From the NCBI GenBank assembly GCA_934728585.1, contig CAKVDZ010000001.1:186001-250000 (forward strand): a stretch of 64,000 bases of DNA, read 5' to 3'. This document shows positions 27,455-36,457 of this stretch, piece by piece. Source of the DNA: an uncultured Candidatus Melainabacteria bacterium (lineage in GTDB: Bacteria > Cyanobacteriota > Vampirovibrionia > Gastranaerophilales > Gastranaerophilaceae). The position numbers were made by a program, and so were the translations under genes. Under the pieces are notes generated by a model. That model saw nothing but the letters and a program-made list of their open reading frames with translations. It was not told where the DNA came from and did not search any database. The first letter of the stretch is position 1. Every line of letters begins with the position of its first letter.

Positions 27455-28329
27455 TGGCATTTAACGAAGAATACATTAAAATCAAAAATTTAGTTAAGGA
27501 CGATTTATACCAAATAGAAAACAACCTTATTGATTTTTATTGTGGAGATGAAGACTTACAAAGAAACATTTTAGAAATTATTAAGGCTCCATCTAAGAGA
27601 TTACGTCCTGTTTTAGGTTTGCTTTATTTAAGAATGTACGGAGTTGAAATTACTCATCAACACTTGGATATTTTGTCAGCTGTAGAGCTTATTCATAACG
27701 CAACTTTAATTCATGATGATGTTATAGATAAAGCGTCTATCAGAAGAAATCACGTTACTTTAAATGAAAATTTTGATAATAGTCTTGCGGTTGTAAGTGG
27801 CGATTTTCTTCTATCTATAGCTATTCAAAAATTATTAAACATTAAATCTTTTGAAATCCTAAGTTTGTTTAATATTGCAATAAAGAAAATGAGTTTAGGT
27901 GAAATTAACCAATATTTTAATAAATTCAAAATTACGAATTTTGATGAATACTTAGACAAATGTAAATATAAAACCGCAGAATTATTTATGGCGGCTCTTG
28001 AAAGTGTTGCGATTTTGTCAGATTTAGATAGAAATAATGCAAAAGATTTTGCAAAAAGGTTCGGTGTGACTTTTCAAATTAGAGATGATTTGTTAAACAT
28101 TACGGATACAAACCCAGACAAGCCCAGTCATAACGATATTGAAGACGGTATCTATACAGCTCCAGTGATTTTTGCCAAAAACTTGGATAATATAAACTAT
28201 GGCATTGAAAAAACGAGAGAATTATTAGATAATTACTTTAACAGAGTTAAAAAATGTTTGGACAAAGCTCCAGAAAACGAATATAAACAAGCAATTATAG
28301 GATTATTAGATTTATTAAAAACATGTTAG
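27454..28329 (+). CDS. Polyprenyl (isoprenyl diphosphate) synthase
   Basis: 291 residues of the trans-prenyltransferase fold. The first Asp-rich motif is intact (LIHDDVIDKASIRR) and the diphosphate-binding SKRLRP is present. The second motif reads FQIRDDLLNI, with Asn in place of the last Asp of DDxxD. The product would be a C15-C50 prenyl chain for carriers or quinones. The start is ATG 27454, overlapping the lipoate ligase stop by one base; an in-frame ATG at 27439 is less likely. It overlaps lepB by seven bases. Confidence 0.88.
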   Translation: MAFNEEYIKIKNLVKDDLYQIENNLIDFYCGDEDLQRNILEIIKAPSKRLRPVLGLLYLRMYGVEITHQHLDILSAVELIHNATLIHDDVIDKASIRRNHVTLNENFDNSLAVVSGDFLLSIAIQKLLNIKSFEILSLFNIAIKKMSLGEINQYFNKFKITNFDEYLDKCKYKTAELFMAALESVAILSDLDRNNAKDFAKRFGVTFQIRDDLLNITDTNPDKPSHNDIEDGIYTAPVIFAKNLDNINYGIEKTRELLDNYFNRVKKCLDKAPENEYKQAIIGLLDLLKTC

Positions 28330-29000
28330 ATAAATATATTTCAGAAAAAATTGAAAACTTTCAAAATACAATATCGGATAAAAACAAACTTCAAAAAGCT
28401 TTAAAAGGTGGCTTAAAAGAGATTTTTGAAACAGCGCTCTTTGTTGTTGTAATGGTTATTATTATTAAATTCTTTATTGGTGAGATTCGTTGGATTCCAT
28501 CAGCATCAATGCACCCAACACTTTTAGAGGGTGATAGAGTTGTTGTAGAAAGAGTTTCAAGATTTTATGAAACCCCAAACAGAGGCGACATCTTAGTGTT
28601 TTATCCCCCAATGACAAAACTTGAAGCAACTCCTTTGAAAGTGTTTGCGCGCTTGACTGGATTTTTCTGCCACGATGATGCATTTATCAAACGTGTGGTT
28701 GGACTTCCAGGTGATAAATTAGAAATAAGGAAAGCTAAAGATGACGGCGCTTTTACAGTGTTCATAAATGGCGTTGCTCTTGATGAACCTTATATCAAAA
28801 GCAAATACGACTATACTGATTGTTCTCAAGAAATGTATTGCGGACCATTGGTTATTCCAAATGACCAATACTTTATGATGGGTGACAATAGGGGCAATTC
28901 TGAAGACAGTCGTTACTGGGGATTTTTACCTAAAGATAGAATTATAGGTAAGGCTACGACAATTGTTTGGCCACTAAATAGAATTAAGAATTTATACTAA
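28323..29000 (+). CDS. lepB: Signal peptidase I
   Basis: 225 residues with one N-terminal membrane helix (about 38-56), the catalytic Ser in IPSASMHPTL, the catalytic Lys in AFIKRVVGLPGD and the C-terminal box GDNRGNSEDSRYWG. It removes signal peptides from exported proteins on the outer face of the cytoplasmic membrane. About 35 residues before the membrane helix are cytosolic, and a Cys-containing insertion lies between boxes D and E. It overlaps the prenyl synthase gene by seven bases. Confidence 0.95.
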   Translation: MLDKYISEKIENFQNTISDKNKLQKALKGGLKEIFETALFVVVMVIIIKFFIGEIRWIPSASMHPTLLEGDRVVVERVSRFYETPNRGDILVFYPPMTKLEATPLKVFARLTGFFCHDDAFIKRVVGLPGDKLEIRKAKDDGAFTVFINGVALDEPYIKSKYDYTDCSQEMYCGPLVIPNDQYFMMGDNRGNSEDSRYWGFLPKDRIIGKATTIVWPLNRIKNLY

Positions 29001-29038
29001 GTCATGGCAAATATTTTAATCTTTGTTAAGAATTTGTC

Positions 29039-30637
29039 ATGGATAAAAAAATAAAGTATTCTAGTGTTATGAAAAGTGGAATGATAGTTGTCGTTGATGA
29101 CGAACAAATGGTTACGTCAGCATTTAAAACACTTCTAAAACTAGAAGGGTTCACTAACTGCGTGGCGTTTAATAATCCAGTAGAGGCGATTGAATTTTTA
29201 AAAAACAACAAACCTGATATCATAATATCAGATTTTATGATGCCTGATATGAACGGTTTAGAGTTTTTAACTAAAGCGAAAGAACTTTACCCCGATGTAA
29301 GTAAAATACTATTAACAGGATATGCCGACAAAGAAAACGCTATTAGAGCGATTAATGAAATTGGCTTGTACAAATACATTGAAAAACCTTGGGATAACGA
29401 TGATTTGATTATAAATATCCAAAATGGTATTGAAAGAAGTAATTTGTTAGACAAATTACACGAAAAAATCAACGAGCTAGAAGAAGCTAAAAAGCAACTC
29501 GAAAAATATTCTCATAACTTGGAAGATTTAGTTGCAGAAAAAACTGCTGACTTAATCCAAGCACACTCTAAGTTGCAAAGCATTGTAACAAATTGTGCTG
29601 ACGGTATTATCATTATTGATAAAGACGGCAAAATCGAACAGGTTAATCCTGCGACAGAAAATCTTTCAGGTTTATGCGAAACAAATTTAATTGGAACGAA
29701 ACTTTCTGACATACTTTTTGGCGGAAACTTACAAGAAACCCTAAATTTATGTGTTGATGAGGGTGAAGCTGTTCTTAGAGATTGTTGCATAACAAATACT
29801 TTGAGCGAAAAACAAATTCCTGTAGAGGTTAATTTTGCACTTATTGCAACAGAAGACTCTGATGAGTCAAACCAAAAATTTGTTGGTGTAATCAGAGATG
29901 TGAGCGTACAAAAAGAAACAGACAGGTTGAGAGATGATTTTATTGCAACTCTAACTCACGATATGAGAACTCCTCTAACTGCGGCAATTCAGACTCTTGA
30001 CTTCTTCCTTGACGGAACAGTTGGCGACTTAAATGATAGACAACATATGTTGCTATCTACAATGAAAGCCAATAATGAAGGTCTTTTAGGTTTAGTAAAT
30101 AGCTTATTAACAGTTTATAAATTTGATGCAGGTAAAGTTGAATTAGTAAAAAGCAACTTCAATGCAAAAGAACTTATTATGCAACGCTATGAAGAATTGA
30201 AGCCACTTGCAGATAAAAAAGATATTGAATTTACTGTAGATTTTGAAGCTCCAGATGACTTGTTAATCACTGCTGATAGACAAGAAATCGGACGCGTAAT
30301 TGCGAACTTATGCGGAAATGCAGTAAATTACACTAATCCGCACGGAAAAATTGAAGTTATTGTAAAGGAACAATCTGGAGATTTCTTGTTCTCTGTTTCA
30401 GATACAGGAAATGGTATTCCAAAAGAAGATATTCCTCACTTATTCAAGCGCTTCTCTCAAGGTACAAGCAGAAAACGCTCTACGGGAACAGGTTTAGGTT
30501 TGTATCTTTCAAGACAAATTATTGAAGCTCACGGCGGAAAAATCTGGTTAGAAAGTAAAATTAATAAAGGAAGTGAATTCTCATTCATTTTGACTAACGT
30601 AGTCGCAACTCCAACAAAAGAAAGGTTAACAGTATAA
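29039..30637 (+). CDS. Hybrid sensor kinase: receiver-PAS-HisKA-HATPase
   Basis: 532 residues, no membrane helix. An N-terminal receiver (about 13-130; VVVDDE, phospho-acceptor in DIIISDFMMPDMNG, YIEKPWD), a coiled coil (about 140-175), a PAS domain (about 175-290), HisKA with TLTHDMRTPLTAAIQT and a HATPase with GTGLGLYLSRQIIEAHGG. The cytosolic architecture suggests an intracellular or partner-protein signal. ATG 29069 (MKSGMIVVVDDE), with a TATTCT box 6 bases upstream, is a possible alternative leaderless start. The regulator gene follows with a TAATG overlap. Confidence 0.93.
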   Translation: MDKKIKYSSVMKSGMIVVVDDEQMVTSAFKTLLKLEGFTNCVAFNNPVEAIEFLKNNKPDIIISDFMMPDMNGLEFLTKAKELYPDVSKILLTGYADKENAIRAINEIGLYKYIEKPWDNDDLIINIQNGIERSNLLDKLHEKINELEEAKKQLEKYSHNLEDLVAEKTADLIQAHSKLQSIVTNCADGIIIIDKDGKIEQVNPATENLSGLCETNLIGTKLSDILFGGNLQETLNLCVDEGEAVLRDCCITNTLSEKQIPVEVNFALIATEDSDESNQKFVGVIRDVSVQKETDRLRDDFIATLTHDMRTPLTAAIQTLDFFLDGTVGDLNDRQHMLLSTMKANNEGLLGLVNSLLTVYKFDAGKVELVKSNFNAKELIMQRYEELKPLADKKDIEFTVDFEAPDDLLITADRQEIGRVIANLCGNAVNYTNPHGKIEVIVKEQSGDFLFSVSDTGNGIPKEDIPHLFKRFSQGTSRKRSTGTGLGLYLSRQIIEAHGGKIWLESKINKGSEFSFILTNVVATPTKERLTV

Positions 30638-31314
30638 TGTCTAACGTAAAAGTACTTATTGTTGAAGATCACTTAATGGTAAGAATGGGACTTTCTCTTG
30701 TCTTAGAAAAAATTGGCGATATTGACTTGATTGGCGAAGCTCAAGACGGTTTAGAGGGTGTTAGAAAAGCTCAAAGCCTTTTGCCAGATGTTGTTTTAAT
30801 GGATATTGGTTTGCCTGAAATTGACGGTATTGAAGCTACAAAAAGAATTAAAGAAACAAATCCAGAAATAAAAGTTTTAATGTTTACATCAAGAGATAAT
30901 GAAGACGATGTGCTTTCTGCATTTGAAGCTGGCGCAAATGGTTACATTATGAAAGGTGCAAATGCTGAACAAACAGAACGCGCAATTAAATCTGTTTCAG
31001 AGGGTACTGGCTGGTTAGACCCACAAATTGCAAGGATTGTTTTATCTAATATTCAAAGAAACAACCGCAATAACTCAACTTCTCCAACAGGTGAAATTAA
31101 TTACCAAGACGGAAAAAATATTTACGGATTAACAGAACGTGAAATGGAAATTCTAGCGCTTATGGTTGAGGGATTATCAAATCCACAAATTGCAGAAAGA
31201 TGTATTATTACTAAATCTACAGCAAAAGCTCACGTTCATAGCATTTTACAAAAACTTTGCGTTTCAAAACGAACAAAAGCCGTAACTTTAGCATTAGAAA
31301 AAGGCTTGGTTTAG
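30637..31314 (+). CDS. NarL/FixJ-family response regulator
   Basis: 225 residues: a receiver (about 4-120; VEDH, PDVVLMDIGLPEIDG, YIMKGA) and a LuxR-type helix-turn-helix (about 155-220; YGLTEREMEILALMVEGLSNPQIAERCIITKSTAKAHVHSIL, given in part). It is the likely partner of the kinase encoded just before, coupled by a one-base overlap. The target genes are unknown. Confidence 0.95.
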   Translation: MSNVKVLIVEDHLMVRMGLSLVLEKIGDIDLIGEAQDGLEGVRKAQSLLPDVVLMDIGLPEIDGIEATKRIKETNPEIKVLMFTSRDNEDDVLSAFEAGANGYIMKGANAEQTERAIKSVSEGTGWLDPQIARIVLSNIQRNNRNNSTSPTGEINYQDGKNIYGLTEREMEILALMVEGLSNPQIAERCIITKSTAKAHVHSILQKLCVSKRTKAVTLALEKGLV

Positions 31315-31316
31315 AA

Positions 31317-32567
31317 ATGTTTAAGCGCGTATTAGTTTCAGTAATTTTACTTCAATTAATCGGAGTAAGTTCTTGTTGTGCGTTAAATAATAGTGAATGG
31401 GATTATCGTAGCAAGGTTAACCAACAAGAGGCAAAAGTTCGCTATGAAAAAAAACTTATGCCAGAATCTGGCTATATGACTGTTGAAGAATACGAGAAAA
31501 GATCTTTAGCAAAGGATAAATCTCAAGGTGACGGTAATTTCGTTCCAAAAGTTGAAGACAGTAAGATGAAATACGTGCCACAACCGCATTACAAGTTAGT
31601 TCGTTATAATAATCCTCCAGGAACAGTTGAATTAAATCTTCACAGAAAAGTTCATTTTGATAGACAAGAACTAATGCCAGGACTTATTGCACCTGATGTT
31701 AGCATGATGTTGTTGCCAATTGTAAGCTATTATGCAAAAACAAAATCAACTGATTGCGATATTTATACACTACCTTTAAGAAAAGGTATGCCTGATGTTG
31801 AAAAGGTTATCAAAGCAAATTTTGCTGCAAAAAGCACAAAACCTATTGTTTCAACAGATAGAACTTTAATTGAATACGGAACATTTAGAACTCTTACGCC
31901 TGTTGACTTTTCAGCAGATATGCGTTTTGCAATAATTAAAGAAAAAACAGGTAACGTCGAAGATGGTATCTGGCAAACAGAACTTCTTGCATATGATTTT
32001 TTAACAAAACAGGAAATAAGACTAACAGAAATTCGCGAAGCGATACGATACTACTGGGCTACGACCAAAAATTTAGATTTAAGAGAGTACCGCTGGGATA
32101 TATACCCACTTGGTTTTGATGTAAAGGAACCAACAAGAATTCTTGTTGTAGCATACGCATTTGCAGGTAACCCTCCTAGATGCTTAGGAACTTGGAGCAT
32201 TGACGTTTTGGGCAAACAATCAAGAATGGTATCTTTAACAGATGAAAATATAAATGTAAGTACAATTGGGTTAAAGATTGTAGAAGACGGAATTGTAGAC
32301 CCAGAAAGCGTTGTAGCTGAAGCAAAACTTGCAGAAAAATACGAAAAGGAAGAAAAAAAGGCTAACAAAAAATTAGAAAAAGAAAAGAAAAAACAGCTAA
32401 AAAAAGAATACAAAGAAGAAGTTAAAGAAATAAAGAAAAACTATGCAGAATTAAAGAAAGAAGACACTTCCAACGATTCTCGCTCTGATAGAGTTCACAA
32501 ATATATTCCATTTTACAAAGTTAAGGGCGGAAAATTGACTGGTGCTGACGGTTTAGACCGAAATTAA
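31317..32567 (+). CDS. Exported protein, possible lipoprotein, unknown function
   Basis: 416 residues with a signal peptide (MFKRVLVSVILLQLIGVSSC). VSSC fits a lipobox, so it may be a lipoprotein; cleavage after CCA is the alternative. The middle (about 70-330) is a mixed globular domain with no family I recognise. The C-terminal 90 residues are a very Lys/Glu-rich coiled coil (EKEEKKANKKLEKEKKKQL). The start is ATG 31317, two bases after the regulator stop; the frame is open further upstream but overlaps the regulator. It belongs to the kinase/regulator operon and could be its output or sensor partner. Confidence 0.75.
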   Translation: MFKRVLVSVILLQLIGVSSCCALNNSEWDYRSKVNQQEAKVRYEKKLMPESGYMTVEEYEKRSLAKDKSQGDGNFVPKVEDSKMKYVPQPHYKLVRYNNPPGTVELNLHRKVHFDRQELMPGLIAPDVSMMLLPIVSYYAKTKSTDCDIYTLPLRKGMPDVEKVIKANFAAKSTKPIVSTDRTLIEYGTFRTLTPVDFSADMRFAIIKEKTGNVEDGIWQTELLAYDFLTKQEIRLTEIREAIRYYWATTKNLDLREYRWDIYPLGFDVKEPTRILVVAYAFAGNPPRCLGTWSIDVLGKQSRMVSLTDENINVSTIGLKIVEDGIVDPESVVAEAKLAEKYEKEEKKANKKLEKEKKKQLKKEYKEEVKEIKKNYAELKKEDTSNDSRSDRVHKYIPFYKVKGGKLTGADGLDRN

Positions 32568-32875
32568 GAATACTGAAAAGAAATTTTTTCTGCCAACTTG
32601 AACATTTTTCTTGATATTTTGGAAAAGTTTTGTACTAAATCCTCTTTGGCCTTGCGTGTCAAACGTTTTATACGACATTCTTCTTTCATCGCTTCTGATT
32701 TTGTGTCAAAAAGCTCTAAAAAAGCTATCTTTTGGGGTTTATTTGCCTTTGTATACTTTGCTCCAGCACCAGTAATATGATTTTTATATCGACGTTCAAT
32801 GTCGTCTGTATAACCGCAGTAGTACGTATTATTTTTAGTCAAAAGTAGGTATGTATAGTACTTTTTTTCTTCCAT
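32564..32875 (-). CDS. GIY-YIG nuclease-superfamily protein (UPF0213-like)
   Basis: 103 residues. The YTYLL..TYYCGYTDDIERRYKNH segment is the GIY-YIG core with the catalytic Tyr and Arg (ERR), and EAMKEECRIKRLTRKAKEDL gives the metal-binding Glu. This small single-domain type is common and its role in DNA repair is not settled. The stop overlaps the converging upstream gene by four bases. The promoter region is shared with the divergent yhcH gene. Confidence 0.88.
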   Translation of the reverse strand: MEEKKYYTYLLLTKNNTYYCGYTDDIERRYKNHITGAGAKYTKANKPQKIAFLELFDTKSEAMKEECRIKRLTRKAKEDLVQNFSKISRKMFKLAEKISFQYS

Positions 32876-32897
32876 TTTTTTATGTTATACTAAATTT

Positions 32898-33353
32898 ATG
32901 ATAAAAAACTCATTAAAATATACGAAAATTTATGAAAATTTGTCCGAAAATATGAAAATTGGACTTGAATATCTAAAAAACAACGATTTAACCAACGTAG
33001 AAAATGGAAAATACCAAATTAAAGGTGATGAAGTTTATATTAATATTCAAGATTACAACTCAAAGCCTCTAAACGATGGCAAATGGGAAGCGCATAGAAA
33101 ATATGCAGATATTCAATTTATAATTAAAGGTGAAGAAAAAATAGGCGTAGGCGATATTTCAGAGTTTGAAACATCAGAAAAATACGATAGTGAACGCGAT
33201 TTAGAGTTTTTACGAACAAAAGAAGTTCAAGACTTTTTAACAGTTAAAGAAAATGATTTTGTTATTCTTTATCCGCAAGATGTTCATATGCCTCAAATAT
33301 GTATAAATAAACCATCTTACGTAAAAAAAGCTGTTGTAAAAGTTTTATTATAA
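32898..33353 (+). CDS. YhcH/YjgK/YiaL family protein
   Basis: 151 residues of the DUF386 family: cupin-like fold with EAHRKYADIQFIIKGEEKIG and a late histidine segment, LYPQDVHMPQI, that binds metal. Relatives sit in sialic acid and sugar catabolic operons and are thought to act as sugar epimerases or anomerases. Here it stands alone. A TATACT box at 32886-32891 leaves 6 bases before ATG 32898, so it is probably leaderless. The substrate is unknown. Confidence 0.88.
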   Translation: MIKNSLKYTKIYENLSENMKIGLEYLKNNDLTNVENGKYQIKGDEVYINIQDYNSKPLNDGKWEAHRKYADIQFIIKGEEKIGVGDISEFETSEKYDSERDLEFLRTKEVQDFLTVKENDFVILYPQDVHMPQICINKPSYVKKAVVKVLL

Positions 33354-33361
33354 ATTAGCAT

Positions 33362-33475
33362 AAAAAACTTCAGATAAACCATCGGTACACAAGAATTTTA
33401 AAAGTCTATCTGAAGCCTTTATCGCACGACTATGAATGCGAGAAATCTATTAAATTTTTATTATATAAAGAACTC
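33362..33475 (-). ncRNA. Candidate minus-strand small RNA or dnaX 3' end with terminator
   Basis: The 270 bases between yhcH and dnaX contain no gene. On the minus strand TTGCCG (33506-33511) and TATCAT (33482-33487) are 18 bases apart, and a 9-bp stem (33368-33376 with 33407-33415) followed by TTTTTT forms a terminator. An RNA of about 114 nt would result. The same terminator may simply end the dnaX message. The -35 overlaps a perfect 13-base palindrome, GCCGATAATCGGC (33497-33509). Confidence 0.3.
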
Positions 33476-33623
33476 TATTTTATGATATGAAAAGTAGCCG
33501 ATAATCGGCAAATAACATAGGATAAAGGAAAGTATAAGGATTGGGAATAATAATATATATTAAATATATGCCCCCTTTTTTTGCATGACTAACAAATTAT
33601 TAACAGATATTTACAAACGTTAA

Positions 33624-35528
33624 TTATTCTACGACTTTTCCATCGAACAAGTCTTTAACCATTTTTGCTTGATCTGATAATGCTGTATCATCTTTGGTTT
33701 TACGTTCTTCTTTTTCAGGTAAAGTACCTACAACTTCAACCATTTCTGGGTTATCCGTTGGTTTAAAAATTTCTTTTGGTTCTCCTGTTTTTACTGGTTC
33801 TTCAACCTTTTTTACAGGTTCATCTTTGGGTTGAGGTTCTTGTTTTTGAGCCAATTCTACCTTGTTCATAGATTGTTGAATTTTTGCATCAGAAGGTTGC
33901 GGTGCGCGAATTAACAAATTGGAATTTGTTTGTCCAAATAACTTATCAATTGCAGAAATAATCTCATTTTTTCTAAATTCTTCGTTTAAACCTTTTACCC
34001 AAATTGGATTAGCGGTCAAAATAACTTCTTGCGGTGTAATTTGAACTGGCTTCGCTTGTTGAGCTAATAAGCTTTGTACACGGGTGCTTTCAACCAACCC
34101 AATCAAATTTTTCCATAACTCTGCTAAATCATTTGTTTCTTCTGATTTAGGTGCGTTCATTAGAATAGGTGAAAAATCTTCTTCTACAGACTTTTCTGGT
34201 TGCGTTTGATTGTGTTGAACAGGTTCAGCCTTTGCGTGTTCTATTTGAGGAGTTATAGTTTCAGTTCGTTTTATAACTGGAGGTTGAACCCCTGCTCCAG
34301 CTGGTTTCATTGATGGTTTTTGAACTGGAGATGGTGGCGTTTTGTAGCTTGTAGCTGAAACGTGTTGAGTTTCTCCTGATTCTAATTTTAGTAGTCTATT
34401 TTGCAAATCTACAAGCTTTGTATTTTCTGCCAAATTAGCCAAATCAATCATCGCAACTTCTAACCAAAGATGCGGATTTGTAGACATTTTTAGTTCATTT
34501 ATGTAATGAGAAGTTTTTTCAATTAAGAAAACTATTTGATGGGTTTCTAGTTTCTCAACTTGAGTTTTTAAAACGTCCATTTGAGCTTGTGTTGTTTGTG
34601 TAAGTTCTGGAATAAGTTCAGAACTACAATTTTTTACAACTAGTAAATTTTTGAAATAATTTAGTAGATTTAACAAAATTTGAGATGGCTCATTTCCTGA
34701 ATTATAGATATTTTCTAGAATTTCAATAGCGATATCAGATTTTGAGTCAATAATTGCATCAGTTAATTTCTTTAAAATATCAAATGAAATTCGACCAAGA
34801 AGCGAGTTTATATCTTCAGTTGTAATTGCATGATCTACGTCTAAAACACTCAATTGGTCGAGCAAAGCTAAGCTATCACGCATACCACCAGCAGCATTTT
34901 TGGCAATTGTCATAATTGCATCGTCTTCAATTTGAATTTTTTCTAACTCTGCAATATGCTTTAAGTGTTTAGCGATGTCGTCTGTTGTAATACGTTTAAA
35001 ATCAAATCTTTGGCAACGACTTTTAATAGTGTCTAAAACCTTATGAACTTCAGTTGTTGCAAGAATAAATACAACATTTTCAGGTGGTTCTTCAAGGGTT
35101 TTTAATAAAGCATTAAACGCTTGAACTGTCAACATATGAACTTCGTCTATGATATATATTTTATATTTTCCGTTTACTGGCGCATATTGAATTTTCTCCA
35201 AAATATTTTGCGCGTCGTTAACAGAACGATTACTTGCCGCGTCAATTTCAATTACATCAATTGGAGTTGAATTAATAATATCCAAACAACTTGCGCACTT
35301 GCCACAAGGCTTTACGGTCGGACCTTCTACACAGTTAAGCGATTTTGCTAAAATTCTTGCAGTGGAAGTTTTACCTGTTCCGCGAGGTCCTGTAAACAAG
35401 TAAGCGTGCGAAATTTTATTCAAGTTAATTGCGTTTGCAAGCGCCTTTTTAACGTGTTCTTGCCCTACAATTTCTTCTAAAATTTGTGGTCTATATTTTC
35501 TGTATAAAGGAATATATTTTTCGTTCAT
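33624..35528 (-). CDS. dnaX: DNA polymerase III gamma/tau subunit
   Basis: The clamp-loader ATPase. Walker A is TGPRGTGKTSTA, the zinc module CGKCASC, Walker B IIDEVHML, and the SRC motif TIKSRCQRFDF. The AAA+ and collar domains span about 1-365. A Pro/Glu/Lys-rich linker (about 385-450) and a C-terminal tau-like region (about 455-560) end in a charged tail. No convincing frameshift signal for a separate gamma form was seen. A TATAAT box on the minus strand (35535-35540) leaves 6 bases to ATG 35528, so the message is probably leaderless. Confidence 0.95.
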   Translation of the reverse strand: MNEKYIPLYRKYRPQILEEIVGQEHVKKALANAINLNKISHAYLFTGPRGTGKTSTARILAKSLNCVEGPTVKPCGKCASCLDIINSTPIDVIEIDAASNRSVNDAQNILEKIQYAPVNGKYKIYIIDEVHMLTVQAFNALLKTLEEPPENVVFILATTEVHKVLDTIKSRCQRFDFKRITTDDIAKHLKHIAELEKIQIEDDAIMTIAKNAAGGMRDSLALLDQLSVLDVDHAITTEDINSLLGRISFDILKKLTDAIIDSKSDIAIEILENIYNSGNEPSQILLNLLNYFKNLLVVKNCSSELIPELTQTTQAQMDVLKTQVEKLETHQIVFLIEKTSHYINELKMSTNPHLWLEVAMIDLANLAENTKLVDLQNRLLKLESGETQHVSATSYKTPPSPVQKPSMKPAGAGVQPPVIKRTETITPQIEHAKAEPVQHNQTQPEKSVEEDFSPILMNAPKSEETNDLAELWKNLIGLVESTRVQSLLAQQAKPVQITPQEVILTANPIWVKGLNEEFRKNEIISAIDKLFGQTNSNLLIRAPQPSDAKIQQSMNKVELAQKQEPQPKDEPVKKVEEPVKTGEPKEIFKPTDNPEMVEVVGTLPEKEERKTKDDTALSDQAKMVKDLFDGKVVE

Positions 35529-35567
35529 GGTATTATTATATCCTAAGAAAAAGGTTATGAGAAGTTT

Positions 35568-36452
35568 ATGAATTTAATTAAACCAAAAAACTTAAAAATT
35601 GGTGATAATATAGGGATAATTGCACCTGCTGGAGGTGTTGAGAATAATGAAAATATATTAAGAGCAAAGTTTTTTTTCGAAAATCGCGGTTATAAAGTTA
35701 CGCTTGGTAAGAATATTTTAAAAAACAACAGATATCTTGCAGGCACTGATGAAGAAAAACTTGAAGACTTGCATAATTTTTTTGCAGACGACAGAATAAA
35801 TGCCATAATTTGCTTACGTGGTGGATATGGGGCTATTCGTTTAATTAATAAAATTGATTATGAATTAATTAAAAATAATCCTAAGATTTTTGCTGGATAT
35901 TCTGATATAACAGCACTTTCTGCGATGTTCTTAAAAAAATCCAATCTTATAACATATTCCGCTCCTATGATTCAAGGTGATTTTGGAATAAAAGATATTA
36001 GCGAGTTTACGATAAATTCGTTTTTTAAAACAGTAACGACGGAAGACAAACAAGAATTCAAAGCTAAAACCATATATAATAGCGGAAGTGCAACAGGAAT
36101 AATGTTTGGAGGAAATCTTGCGACTATTGTATCTCTTTGTGGTATGGATTTTATACCAAACGAACCATTTATTTTCTTTGCTGAAGATTTAAATGAACCT
36201 GTTTATAAAATTGATAAAATGTTTACGCAATTATTGAATATAGACGAGTTTAGACGTAATATATCAGGCTTAATTTTAGGCGATTTTTTAGACGTTGACA
36301 ATAAAGAATGGCTTGAAGATTTATTTAAAGAACTTGCTCAAGAGTTAAAAATACCGACTCTAGGTGGTTTTAAAATATCTCATGCAAAAGATAAGCTGAC
36401 TATCCCTTATGGAATAAAGTCAGCTATCTGTGAAAATATATTTAAGTTTTGA
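35568..36452 (+). CDS. LD-carboxypeptidase, S66 family
   Basis: 294 residues. LD-carboxypeptidases remove the terminal D-Ala from the tetrapeptide of recycled murein. The nucleophile Ser is in FAGYSDITALSAM, after ICLRGGYGAIRL; the Glu of GGNLATIVSLCG..FFAEDLNE and the His of FKISHAKDKLTIPYG complete the Ser-Glu-His triad. The length is typical of the cytosolic enzyme and there is no signal peptide. Upstream the frame is divergent from dnaX. It converges with the pilin gene at 36458 with only five bases between stops. Confidence 0.9.
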   Translation: MNLIKPKNLKIGDNIGIIAPAGGVENNENILRAKFFFENRGYKVTLGKNILKNNRYLAGTDEEKLEDLHNFFADDRINAIICLRGGYGAIRLINKIDYELIKNNPKIFAGYSDITALSAMFLKKSNLITYSAPMIQGDFGIKDISEFTINSFFKTVTTEDKQEFKAKTIYNSGSATGIMFGGNLATIVSLCGMDFIPNEPFIFFAEDLNEPVYKIDKMFTQLLNIDEFRRNISGLILGDFLDVDNKEWLEDLFKELAQELKIPTLGGFKISHAKDKLTIPYGIKSAICENIFKF

Positions 36453-36457
36453 TTAAT

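Noticed and set aside
33624..35528. Programmed frameshift in dnaX
   Set aside because: No slippery A-run with a following hairpin was found after the clamp-loader domains.
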